Made by a program: the position numbers and the translations under genes | Part shown: positions 1 through 7,652 of the stretch, piece after piece | Layout: each line of letters begins with the position of its first letter | How positions within the stretch are numbered: the first letter of the stretch is position 1 | The notes under the pieces: model-generated | What the model was told of the DNA's origin: nothing | The model's database searches: none | The model's input: the letters and a program-made list of their open reading frames with translations, nothing else | Origin: an uncultured Altererythrobacter sp. | GTDB lineage: Bacteria; Pseudomonadota; Alphaproteobacteria; Sphingomonadales; Sphingomonadaceae | Direction of reading: 5' to 3' | DNA: 10,936 nucleotides | NCBI GenBank assembly: GCA_938009055.1 | Contig: CALLIO010000102.1 | Coordinates: 1-10,936, forward strand

Positions 1-2
1 TT

Positions 3-1814
3 GTGATGCGCCTGCCCGATTTTCTTGCTGCCATAGTTCTTAGCCTTGGCCTTGCCGCATGTGGTGAAGTCGCTCCGGCACCGGGAACCGAAGTGGACGA
101 GGATACGGCCATTGGGCCCGGCGGTCGTCCGGTGGGCGAGGCATGGTCGCGCAGCCCGGTGATCGCACAAAATGGGATGGCCGCAACCGCCCACCCCCTC
201 GCAACGCAAATCGCGCTCGACATCCTAAAAGATGGCGGCAGTGCGGTGGACGCGGCGATTGCTGCCAATGCCGCGCTGGGACTGATGGAGCCGACCGGCA
301 ACGGCATTGGCGGCGATCTCTTCGCGATCATCTATGATCCAGCATCCGGCGAACTGGTTGGCCTCAACGGGTCAGGCAGGTCGCCAGCGGGCCAAACGCT
401 AGAGCAGCTAAAGGAAAAGCTGGGCGATGCGAACAGCATCCCCGCCGTTGGCCCGCTGCCCATCACTATCCCCGGCACGGTTGACGGCTGGTTCGAAATG
501 CATGTGCGCTATGGCAAATTGCCGATGAGCCGCGTGCTTGCCCCGACGGTCGAATATGCCCGCGAAGGCCATCCGATCGCGCCGGTTATCGCCATGTATC
601 TCGAGCGTTCGCTGGCCGCTTATGAACGCCGCCAGGAAGCCACGCCCTTCGACTTTTCCAATGCGCGCGCGACGTGGTTTGCCAATGGCGCGCCCAAAGC
701 TGGCGAGCTTTTCACAAACCCTGATCTTGCCAATACGCTGGAGGCAATCGGGCGCGGCGGGCGTGATTCCTTTTACGAAGGTGCCCTCGCCCGAACTATG
801 GTCGATTATCTGCAAGAGCAGGGCAGCGCTTTCACGCTCGAAGACTTTGCCAATCACGAAAGCGAATGGGTCGACCCGGCCTGTGCGTCTTACAAAAGCG
901 GTTTTGAATTGTGCGAATTGCCGCCCAACACGCAAGGTTTCGCGGCGCTCCAAATGGTCAATATCTTGAAGAATGTTGATCTGTCGCAATGGGAACGCGG
1001 CAGCCCCGAACTCATCCATTACCTGACCGAGGCCAAACGCCTCGCTTATGCTGATGTTGCGCGCTTCTATGCTGATTCAGACTTTGCGGCTTTACCTGAA
1101 GAACTCCTGACAGATGCCTATGGCAAGGAGCGCTTTGACCTGATTGATCCGCGCAGCGCGACGCCTGAATTCATGCCCGGCGAGCTGGAAATTGCACCCA
1201 AGTTAGAAGGCGAAGGCGACACCACCTATCTCACCGTCGTTGACAAGGATGGGATGATGGTCAGCCTGATCCAGTCCAATTATCGCGGCATGGGCGGCGG
1301 TCTAGTGCCAGATGGCTTGGGCTTTATGTTTCAGGATCGCGGCGAGTTGTTCAGTCTCGATCCTGCGCACCCCAACGCGTACGCCCCTGCCAAACGTCCC
1401 TTCCACACCATCATTCCCGCTTTCGTGAAGAAGGATGGCCAACCCTATATGACGCTGGGCCTCATGGGCGGCGGGATGCAGCCGCAGGGCCATGTCCAGA
1501 TCCTGATCAACCTCGTGGACTTCGGGATGAACTTGCAAGAGGCCGGCGATGCAGCGCGCATCAATCACGATGGCGGGCGGCAACCAACCGAGGCTCTTGA
1601 AGGCGAGGCGGCTGATCCGCGCGGGACGCTCAATGTTGAGGCTGGCATTCCAGAGAGCACCGTCAAACGCCTGCGGGCTATGGGCCACAATGTAGAAGTC
1701 GTGACAAACGGCATCATGTTTGGCGGCTATCAAGCGATCATTCGTGAACCCGAAACCGGCGTGCTGACCGGGGCGACCGAAATGCGCAAGGATGGGCAAG
1801 CAGCCGGCTATTGA
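3..1814 (+). CDS. ggt: Gamma-glutamyltransferase family protein, predicted lipoprotein
   Basis: Members of this family are N-terminal-nucleophile hydrolases that cleave gamma-glutamyl bonds (glutathione and related compounds) after self-cleavage into two subunits. The protein is about 600 aa, the normal family length. It begins with a short hydrophobic segment ending in a lipobox, LAAC at residues 17-20, so it is probably a lipid-anchored envelope protein. A DTTYLTVVDKDG segment at 406-417 matches the self-cleavage site; Thr407 is the likely nucleophile. Other family-like stretches are GNGIGGDLFA near 99-108 and GGGLVPDGLGF near 431-441. The start is either GTG at 3 or ATG at 6; the window edge hides the upstream ribosome binding site. 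It is convergent with the alginate operon and has no visible role in it. Its substrate cannot be told from sequence: glutathione, other gamma-glutamyl compounds or a cephalosporin-acylase-like activity are all possible. Family call is firm. Confidence 0.9.
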   Translation: MMRLPDFLAAIVLSLGLAACGEVAPAPGTEVDEDTAIGPGGRPVGEAWSRSPVIAQNGMAATAHPLATQIALDILKDGGSAVDAAIAANAALGLMEPTGNGIGGDLFAIIYDPASGELVGLNGSGRSPAGQTLEQLKEKLGDANSIPAVGPLPITIPGTVDGWFEMHVRYGKLPMSRVLAPTVEYAREGHPIAPVIAMYLERSLAAYERRQEATPFDFSNARATWFANGAPKAGELFTNPDLANTLEAIGRGGRDSFYEGALARTMVDYLQEQGSAFTLEDFANHESEWVDPACASYKSGFELCELPPNTQGFAALQMVNILKNVDLSQWERGSPELIHYLTEAKRLAYADVARFYADSDFAALPEELLTDAYGKERFDLIDPRSATPEFMPGELEIAPKLEGEGDTTYLTVVDKDGMMVSLIQSNYRGMGGGLVPDGLGFMFQDRGELFSLDPAHPNAYAPAKRPFHTIIPAFVKKDGQPYMTLGLMGGGMQPQGHVQILINLVDFGMNLQEAGDAARINHDGGRQPTEALEGEAADPRGTLNVEAGIPESTVKRLRAMGHNVEVVTNGIMFGGYQAIIREPETGVLTGATEMRKDGQAAGY

Positions 1815-1870
1815 ACCTTTCCGTGGGCCAACAGGCAAGGCAGGCGCTTTTGCTCCCGGCTTGGGTGATG

Positions 1871-1912
1871 GACAAAACAAAGCCCGAACCCCTTTAAGAG
1901 GATCCGGGCTTC
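1871..1912 (-). terminator. Rho-independent terminator at the end of the alginate operon
   Basis: Read on the minus strand, AAGCCCG (1912-1906) pairs with CGGGCTT (1886-1880), with partial pairing further in. The hairpin is followed by a U-rich run, TGTTTTG (1879-1873). It lies about 30 nt past the KDG kinase stop codon. The plus-strand reading lacks a T-run after the hairpin, so it serves mainly the minus-strand operon and probably not the convergent transferase gene. Confidence 0.75.
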
Positions 1913-1942
1913 GCCAATTGGATTGAAGTTTTGACGTTCAGC

Positions 1943-2974
1943 TTAGCGCTGGACGCGGCCCGAACCATCGCCGCTCATCAGCTTTTCAACTTCTGGCACG
2001 GTGACACGGTTAAAATCGCCAAGGATCGTGTGCTTGAGCGCAGAGGCCGCTACAGCGAACTCCAGGCTCTGCTGGCGATCCTCATAAGCGTTGAGGCCGT
2101 AGATCAGCGCCGAGGCAAAGCTATCTCCGCCGCCAACACGGTCGACAATGTCGGTCAGCTCATACTTCTTCGACAGCATGAAACCGTCATCCCGTGTGCG
2201 CAGGCAAGCCGACCAATTGTTGCGATCAGCTGAAAGGCTTTCGCGCAGAGTAATCGCGATAGTGTGCATATTGGGATAGATATCGAGCACCTTTTGGCCC
2301 AACGCTTCATACTTCTTCGTATCAAGCTCGCCCGATTCTACATCGACATCGACCGAGATATCGAGCGACTTCTGGCAGTCTTCCTCGTTCGCAATGCCAA
2401 CGTCGACATATTTGACCAGCTCGCGCATCACTTCTGGTGCGCTCTTGCCATATTTCCATAGCTTGCCGCGGAAGTTGAAATCGCACGAAACAGTCACGCC
2501 CGCCTCTTTCGCGGCCTTCACGCAGGCCATCGAAAGATCAGCGGCTGACTGGCTCAGCGCCGGCGTGATACCGGTGATGTGGAGCCATTTTGCGCCCTTG
2601 AAGATAGTCGGCCAGTCAAACTCGTCCAAAGCTGCATTGCAGATGGAGGAGTTCGCCCGGTCATAGACCACTTTCGACGGGCGCTGGTTCGATCCCGTTT
2701 CGAGGAAATAGATGCCTACGCGGTCGCCAGAGCGGCTAATCTGCGCGGTATCTACGCCAAACTTGCGCAATTCCATGATCGCGTTTTCGCCAATGTCATT
2801 GTCAGGCAATGCGCTGACAAATCCGGCGTCGAGGCCATAGTTTGAGAGCGCAACCGCAACATTGGCTTCGCCGCCGCCAAAGGTGGCTTCGAAGGCATGG
2901 GATTGAAAGAAACGTTGATGCTCAGGCGTTTTCAGCCTCAGCATGATTTCGCCAAAGGAGAGGAATTCAGCCAT
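1943..2974 (-). CDS. kdgK: 2-keto-3-deoxygluconate (KDG) kinase, PfkB family
   Basis: It phosphorylates KDG with ATP to give KDPG, the entry into the lower Entner-Doudoroff pathway, in the cytoplasm. The protein is 343 aa, usual for the PfkB (ribokinase-like) family. GGGEANVAVAL at 33-43 is the N-terminal substrate-side glycine signature. DFNFRGKLW at 165-173 is the segment typical of KDG kinases, where the Arg is expected to contact the sugar acid. DRVGGGDSFASAL at 278-290 is the second PfkB signature, with Asp284 as catalytic base; it reads GGGD where many members have GAGD. It is the last gene of the operon, 41 nt after the SDR stop codon. The ribosome binding site is weak: only GGAAAG about 10-15 nt before the ATG, so translation may rely partly on the upstream gene. 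A fructokinase or another ribokinase-like activity is less likely given the context. Confidence 0.9.
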   Translation of the reverse strand: MAEFLSFGEIMLRLKTPEHQRFFQSHAFEATFGGGEANVAVALSNYGLDAGFVSALPDNDIGENAIMELRKFGVDTAQISRSGDRVGIYFLETGSNQRPSKVVYDRANSSICNAALDEFDWPTIFKGAKWLHITGITPALSQSAADLSMACVKAAKEAGVTVSCDFNFRGKLWKYGKSAPEVMRELVKYVDVGIANEEDCQKSLDISVDVDVESGELDTKKYEALGQKVLDIYPNMHTIAITLRESLSADRNNWSACLRTRDDGFMLSKKYELTDIVDRVGGGDSFASALIYGLNAYEDRQQSLEFAVAASALKHTILGDFNRVTVPEVEKLMSGDGSGRVQR

Positions 2975-3015
2975 GGGAGAGGAGCTTTCCGATTAAAAGA
3001 AGGACCGGGACCGCG

Positions 3016-3768
3016 TTACGAGAACGCGAGCCCGCCGTTGATGTCGACATTGGTACCAGTGATGTAGGAAGCTTCATCCGATGCGAGATAAGCGACCAGA
3101 TCAGCGGTTTCCTCTGCTTTACCCTGACGTTTAAGGCAGGTTGCATTCGCTACGTTTTCGCGAACGGCGTCCGGCGTGAACTCGTCATGGAAAGCGGTGG
3201 CGATCATGCCTGGGCAAAGAGCGTTGGCACGGATACCTTTGGGACCAAGCTCTTTCGCCAGACCGCGTGTCATAGTCGAAAGCGCGCCTTTTGACGTTGC
3301 ATAGGCGATCGCGCCGCCGCCGCCGCCGTCACGACCAGCCAATGAAGCGATGTTCACCACCGCGCTGCCTTCGCTCATGTGAGGGACTACCGCTTGCGTG
3401 ACCATGAATGCCGATGTGACATTCAATTGCATCACATAGTTCCAGAACTCTTCATCCATTTCAGCGAGCGTCTTGCGCGCAACCAAACCGCCAGCATTGT
3501 TAACGAGCACGTCGATGCTTGCGCCAAAAGCGTCCGTCGCAGCAGCAACCAGAGCGGTTACGTCAGCTTGTTTGGTCACGTCGGCTTTCACCTTGATCGC
3601 TTTGCCGCCCGCAGCTTCAACCGCAGCGACCGTCGCATCAGCATCGGCTTCATTGCTGTTGTAATTCACGACAACGCTTGCGCCTTCGCTACCCAGCTTC
3701 ACGCAGATCGCGCGGCCAATGTCGCGGCTGCCGCCGGTTACGATTGCGACTTTGCCTTCAAATTTCAT
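3016..3768 (-). CDS. SDR-family oxidoreductase, probable DEH reductase (DEH to KDG)
   Basis: This is a classical 250-aa short-chain dehydrogenase. In alginate loci this position is filled by the NAD(P)H-dependent reductase that converts 4-deoxy-L-erythro-5-hexoseulose uronate (DEH) to KDG, as for the A1-R-type enzymes. The nucleotide-binding loop is TGGSRDIG at 11-18, with Asp where the canonical motif has Gly. NNAGG is at 90-94, the active site is Asn116, Ser142, Tyr156 and Lys160, and SYITG (234-238) and VDINGG (241-246) close the fold. The end of beta-2 reads NYNS (35-38) with no Asp, which fits NADPH or mixed use rather than strict NADH preference; this is inference. Five consecutive glycines (148-152) precede the catalytic Tyr. 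It is cytoplasmic, with no signal peptide. The start is supported by GGGA nine nt upstream. Family certain; substrate rests on neighbours. Confidence 0.87.
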   Translation of the reverse strand: MKFEGKVAIVTGGSRDIGRAICVKLGSEGASVVVNYNSNEADADATVAAVEAAGGKAIKVKADVTKQADVTALVAAATDAFGASIDVLVNNAGGLVARKTLAEMDEEFWNYVMQLNVTSAFMVTQAVVPHMSEGSAVVNIASLAGRDGGGGGAIAYATSKGALSTMTRGLAKELGPKGIRANALCPGMIATAFHDEFTPDAVRENVANATCLKRQGKAEETADLVAYLASDEASYITGTNVDINGGLAFS

Positions 3769-3811
3769 AATTCAGTATCCCACAAATTCGATGTTTCAGT
3801 TGATTGATAAT

Positions 3812-3826
3812 GCCTGGAGATCAGGC
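3812..3826 (-). other. Small intercistronic hairpin between transporter and reductase genes
   Basis: GCCTG and CAGGC pair around a 5-nt loop, overlapping the MFS stop codon. No U-run follows on the minus strand, so it is not a convincing terminator. It may slow exonucleases or reset translation between the two genes. The whole gap between these genes is 52 nt, the longest within the operon. Confidence 0.35.
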
Positions 3827-5095
3827 GGTTTTCGGTTTGAGCGGTTTCACGTCGGGGCAGAAGATAAAGATCGACAACACCGTCATGATCGCAAGCCCTG
3901 CGCCAACTACGAACGCAGGAACGTAGCTTTCGATCGTGATGATCGGGATCAGGAAGTTGAGCAAGACAACGGCCAATTTGGCTGCTGTTCCAGCGTAACC
4001 CGCCAATGTTCCGACCGAGCTTCCGCTGTAAAAGTCGCTTGGCAACGTCTGGATGTTGCCAACCGCCGTTTGGAAGCCAAACAGGATGACCGCCATCAAG
4101 AGCACAGCGAAGAGAGGCGATGACGCTTGCGTGGTCGCCAGAAGCGAGACCAGCATAATCACACCGCCCAAAGCAATAACCGTTTTGCGCGTGCGATTAA
4201 CCGTCCAGCCAGCATTGATCCGATTGCCTGCAAGCAGGCCGCCAAACCAAGCACCCAGCATGGCGCCCACATAGGGTATCCAAGCGTAAACGGCGATCTC
4301 CTCAACGCCGAAGCCATAAGTTTCGTTGAGATAAAGTGGCAGCCAGCCAACAAAGAGCCACCAGATAGGATCGAGGAAGAAGCTTGCTAGGATCACGCCC
4401 CAGCTTTCCTTACGGCTCAAGATCTCACCTGAACCCGGAGCATATTCAGCAACTTCATTGGTTTCAGCATTGCGCTGCCCAGTGAGGATGAATTGGCGCT
4501 CTTCCTCGCTGATCCAAGGGTGCGCATCGGGTCCAGCTTTGTAAACGATGAGCCATGGAATCAACCACAGGAAACCGAGCGCACCAATCGCAACGAATGT
4601 CGCTTGCCAGCTTTCAAGAAAAACGAACAGCGCACCAATGATAGGGGCTGATACGATACCGCCGATTGCAGCACCTGAGTTGAAAATTCCTTGTGCGAGC
4701 GCCCGTTCATTGATCGGGAACCATTCCGCATTGGCCTTTGTCGCGCCGGGCCAGTTGCCTGCCTCAGACACACCCAAAATCGCGCGGTAAATAGCAAAGC
4801 TAGTCAGGCCGGTGGCAACAGCGTGGAGCATGGTTGCCGCTGACCAAACAACGATCGAAAGGACAAAGCCCAAGCGGACGCCGATCCAGTCAAAAATCTT
4901 ACCAAACAACGTCTGACCAAAGGCATACGCAAAAGTGAAAACGTTCAGAATGATCGCGTAATCGGTTTTACTAAGACCAAGGTCTTCGGAAATTTCAGGC
5001 CACAAGAAGCCCAAAGCACCGCGATCAATATAGTTGATAATGGTCGCAAGGGCGACGAGCCCCACGATCCAAAATCTCAAGTTTCCCTTAGGCAT
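3821..5095 (-). CDS. MFS transporter, anion:cation symporter (hexuronate-type), probable unsaturated-uronate/DEH importer
   Basis: This 424-aa inner-membrane carrier has about 12 hydrophobic segments. It shows hallmarks of the ACS family of the major facilitator superfamily, which includes ExuT- and galactarate/glucarate-type proton symporters. These are NYIDRG at 21-26, the loop 2-3 motif GKIFDWIGVRLG at 65-76, and GVSEAGNWPGATKANAEWFP at 108-127. A long hydrophilic loop (about 187-232) separates the two six-helix halves. It sits between the ring-opening cupin and the reductase, which argues that it brings the monomers made by the periplasmic lyases into the cytoplasm. Its ATG lies 2 nt after the KdgF stop codon; its ribosome binding site (GAGGGGAA) is inside the end of the KdgF gene, so the two are probably translationally coupled. 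The transported species (cyclic unsaturated uronate, DEH or another uronate) is inferred from context only. Confidence 0.9.
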   Translation of the reverse strand: MPKGNLRFWIVGLVALATIINYIDRGALGFLWPEISEDLGLSKTDYAIILNVFTFAYAFGQTLFGKIFDWIGVRLGFVLSIVVWSAATMLHAVATGLTSFAIYRAILGVSEAGNWPGATKANAEWFPINERALAQGIFNSGAAIGGIVSAPIIGALFVFLESWQATFVAIGALGFLWLIPWLIVYKAGPDAHPWISEEERQFILTGQRNAETNEVAEYAPGSGEILSRKESWGVILASFFLDPIWWLFVGWLPLYLNETYGFGVEEIAVYAWIPYVGAMLGAWFGGLLAGNRINAGWTVNRTRKTVIALGGVIMLVSLLATTQASSPLFAVLLMAVILFGFQTAVGNIQTLPSDFYSGSSVGTLAGYAGTAAKLAVVLLNFLIPIITIESYVPAFVVGAGLAIMTVLSIFIFCPDVKPLKPKTA

Positions 5096-5097
5096 TT

Positions 5098-5460
5098 TCA
5101 GTTCCCCTCACCCAAAAAGTCTTCGCGCGCCGGGCTGAACGTGTCGATCAGCACTCCGGGCTCTAGGCATACAGCGCCATGGTCGAGATGCGGTGCAATG
5201 TAGAAGCTGTCGCCAGCCTCCAGCACCTTCTTCTCGCCGTCTACAAAGACCTCGAATTTTCCGCTTTCAACGAGCGTCGATTGGCTGTGATAATGCGAAT
5301 GGACATCGCCAACAGAGCCTTCTTCAAACCACACGCGAACGATCATTAGATCCGGCCCATAGCCCAAAATCTGACGCGAGATACCGCCGCCAAGATCCTC
5401 TTTCTCCATCTTGCCAGCCTCGACGAAGGCCGGGCTTGAAGATTTCACCGCCGTTGCCAT
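5098..5460 (-). CDS. kdgF: KdgF-type cupin, unsaturated uronate ring-opening protein
   Basis: KdgF speeds conversion of 4,5-unsaturated uronate monomers to their linear ketonised form (here DEH). The 120-aa protein is one cupin barrel without a signal peptide, so it is cytoplasmic. HSHYHSQ at 54-60 gives the likely metal ligands His54, His56 and Gln60, with His94 (HLDHG) as the fourth. DTFSPARED at 106-114 supplies the D-x-F-x3-R triad (Asp106, Phe108, Arg112) typical of KdgF. I chose the ATG at 5460, which overlaps the lyase stop codon as TAATG and has GAGGGG upstream. An in-frame start at 5532 would add 24 residues rich in Arg and Gly that lie wholly inside the lyase gene, and is unlikely. 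A general cupin of other function is possible, but the residues and neighbours fit KdgF well. Confidence 0.88.
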   Translation of the reverse strand: MATAVKSSSPAFVEAGKMEKEDLGGGISRQILGYGPDLMIVRVWFEEGSVGDVHSHYHSQSTLVESGKFEVFVDGEKKVLEAGDSFYIAPHLDHGAVCLEPGVLIDTFSPAREDFLGEGN

Positions 5461-7652
5461 TATTCTACCATCCCCTCTTCGGTTTGTACGAGAGCGAGAA
5501 AGCCCTTCCAAACCACCGTCTTGCCGCGCCATGTAGCGCTGTGTTGTTTGTCTGCGTCCAGATCATAAGAGATCGCCAGCAAGGCTTTTTCGCCCTCGAG
5601 CGTGGTGATCTCAACCAAATCATACTGGCCAGATTGTGCATGCTTGAGCGATGCAATCTGGCTGTTCGATTCAATCGTTTGCTCGGTTGCGCCATCATAC
5701 AGGCCATGCGACTCAAGCGCGCTCACAAATGTCGCACCGCCGCTGGTCGAAACGCGCTGGATGATGATCGGCTGGCGGCGCAAATTGAAGTTAGGATCGT
5801 TCGCCCCGCTTTCCGCAAGGATCGCCTCCATCCCCTCGCTCGCGACAAAGCGATAGGTGTAAAAACGCCCGTCGTGAAGGAAAGTGAGGAAGCTCTTATC
5901 GCCTTCCGGCTTGCCCAGCGCATCAACCCAGATGTGTTGATAGCCATGCGCATCACCCAGGACTGGCCGCTCTGACGTATTGGCCTCGTAATCAAAGCCA
6001 ACTTGCATAATATGTCCATTGTAATGCAGCGGCAGATCGAGCTGACGAGTTTTGCCATTGCCGCCTTCTGCACGCACCACATCGATGACGACCGGCGCAT
6101 CCAGCCCGGCCACATCGACCATAGCCAGCGTGCGGGTAAAGGCCGTACCACTATCGGGATAGGCCGTGGTGATCTGAGCGGTTGTGGCTTGCAGCCCTTC
6201 GCCATCGGTGAAGAAAAGCTGCTGCGGCGCATATTGATCCGCCAGTTTTACATCGCCGCCAAAGTGGCTTTGCTCATCAACCACCAGCGTATTGTGCGCA
6301 ATCGTCGATTTTGCCCAAGTGGTGTTTTCAGGAAGGTAGCGTCCGCCCTCTTTCGCCTCGATATTGAGGAAGCGCGCCGCGCCATAGTCGCGGATAATTT
6401 CCTGGCCATTGTCGTAGAGTTGCCAGCTAAGCTTGTCGAAATGCCCGTGGCCAAATCCTTGGCTGGCATTTTTGGCGACCAACGCTGTGTGATCGAGGCC
6501 CTCTTCCTCGCCATTGCGCAAAACAGCAATCGCGCCGGCTTTGCCTTCTGGCCCATCAGACAAAAGGATTGAGCGGAAATCAAACGGCTTGGCTTTTCCT
6601 GCAGCCAGCGCGCTAGTCATCGCAAAAGCCTCTTCGGTCAGGACCGTGCGCCCTTGGAAATCGGCAATCGAGAGGAGGCCTGGTTCTTGCGTCTTCGCAT
6701 AGGCGATGGCCACACCTTCATAAAGCTCGGTGGTGTTGAGGCTCTTGTCCTTAATCGCGTCATTAAAGGGGAAGAACAGCCCGCCATAAGTCAGCTGGAT
6801 CGTGGTATCGATGGCCTTGAGCAAAATCTGATCGCGGTGTTCGAAGATTTTGCGTGCCGGCTCGTTCTTTTCAATCGCGCCGGCAAAAACCACAAAGGGC
6901 TTCATCGCAAAGCGCTGATAATACGGCCCTTCTGTGTAATACCCTTCTGGCGAAAAAAGCAGCTCTGTTTGGCGCAGAAAACCGGTTTCGCCGCTCTTAT
7001 CGAGGCCTTTAAGCGCGATCTCGACAAACTCAGGCTCGCCAATGACATAACCGGTCATGCCAACGCCAGCAGTCGCCCAAGTCGCGTGATTGTGAATCTT
7101 GCTGAAAGTGACGGCAGAGCCGGTCGATAGAAATTCAGCCGCCTTGCGGAAAAGCTGATTGTCGATTGTATCGCGCTCAGCATCCGTCAAAGTATCGCGG
7201 ATCGCTTCATAGCCGCGAATGCTATCAACCAGCCACATCGCATCATTGAGCACCTGCCAGAATATGCGCCCGGCGCTTTGCGTCCCTTTGCGCGCAGGAT
7301 GCGGTTCGAGTGTGGGATACATCTCGGCATAGGCAAGCAGGACATCGCGAACATAATCGCGATATTTCTCTTCGCCCGTGATGCGGTAAAGCGCACCGCC
7401 ATTGTAAATGATGCGGAAGTTCTTCTTGTGCCGTTCGTGGGTATAGCCGCCGCCAGGATCTTTGGGCTGCGGAACAACCACGCCTTCTGCAATGGCTTCA
7501 TCGAGAAGCGCGCGCGCGCGGTCCATCTCGCTTGCAAAAAGCGGAGGCGTATTGACCGCGCCTGCGGCGGATTGAGCGTGCGCCGGAGCTACCCCGGTCA
7601 TAAAGCCAGTTACAAGTCCAAGAGCTGCGATCACTGCCAGAACCTGCTTCAT
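5460..7652 (-). CDS. PL17-family oligoalginate lyase (exolytic)
   Basis: This enzyme releases unsaturated uronate monomers from alginate oligosaccharides by beta-elimination. The 730-aa protein starts with a Sec signal peptide (cleavage likely after AHA at 24-26), so it acts in the periplasm. An alpha/alpha-toroid alginate-lyase domain (about 40-340) carries HNHATW at 187-192 and YYTEGPYYQRF at 238-248. A heparinase II/III-like beta domain follows from about 365. Catalytic residues known from the Saccharophagus Alg17C enzyme (Asn201, His202, Tyr258, His413, Tyr450, from memory) map to Asn188, His189, Tyr245, His402 and Tyr439 at near-constant offsets, so the active site looks complete. Length matches Alg17C. 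The ATG overlaps the PL6 stop codon as ATGA, with GGAG eight nt upstream. A PL15-type oligolyase is a much weaker alternative. Confidence 0.93.
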   Translation of the reverse strand: MKQVLAVIAALGLVTGFMTGVAPAHAQSAAGAVNTPPLFASEMDRARALLDEAIAEGVVVPQPKDPGGGYTHERHKKNFRIIYNGGALYRITGEEKYRDYVRDVLLAYAEMYPTLEPHPARKGTQSAGRIFWQVLNDAMWLVDSIRGYEAIRDTLTDAERDTIDNQLFRKAAEFLSTGSAVTFSKIHNHATWATAGVGMTGYVIGEPEFVEIALKGLDKSGETGFLRQTELLFSPEGYYTEGPYYQRFAMKPFVVFAGAIEKNEPARKIFEHRDQILLKAIDTTIQLTYGGLFFPFNDAIKDKSLNTTELYEGVAIAYAKTQEPGLLSIADFQGRTVLTEEAFAMTSALAAGKAKPFDFRSILLSDGPEGKAGAIAVLRNGEEEGLDHTALVAKNASQGFGHGHFDKLSWQLYDNGQEIIRDYGAARFLNIEAKEGGRYLPENTTWAKSTIAHNTLVVDEQSHFGGDVKLADQYAPQQLFFTDGEGLQATTAQITTAYPDSGTAFTRTLAMVDVAGLDAPVVIDVVRAEGGNGKTRQLDLPLHYNGHIMQVGFDYEANTSERPVLGDAHGYQHIWVDALGKPEGDKSFLTFLHDGRFYTYRFVASEGMEAILAESGANDPNFNLRRQPIIIQRVSTSGGATFVSALESHGLYDGATEQTIESNSQIASLKHAQSGQYDLVEITTLEGEKALLAISYDLDADKQHSATWRGKTVVWKGFLALVQTEEGMVE

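Noticed and set aside
1302..1880. A 192-aa minus-strand open frame under the gamma-glutamyltransferase gene.
   Set aside because: It is antisense to the conserved transferase coding sequence, has no recognisable motif and starts within the operon terminator.
1880..1912. The operon terminator acting in both directions.
   Set aside because: The plus-strand side of the hairpin is followed by CGCCAATTGG, with no T-run. Only the minus-strand reading looks like an intrinsic terminator.
3313..3327. Five GCC repeats as a microsatellite or phase-variation element.
   Set aside because: The unit is three bases long and in frame, so slippage would not switch the gene off. It only encodes a glycine run, reported under the reductase.
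5461..5532. A longer KdgF with 24 extra N-terminal residues starting at 5532.
   Set aside because: The extension lies entirely inside the PL17 lyase gene, is Arg/Gly-rich and unlike a cupin start. The ATG at 5460 overlaps the lyase stop codon in the standard coupled fashion and has a ribosome binding site.
6003..7130. Open frames on the plus strand opposite the PL17 gene (for example 6003-6572 and 6654-7130).
   Set aside because: They are antisense to a well-supported gene with an intact active site. Their proteins show no recognisable domain and look like shadows of codon bias.
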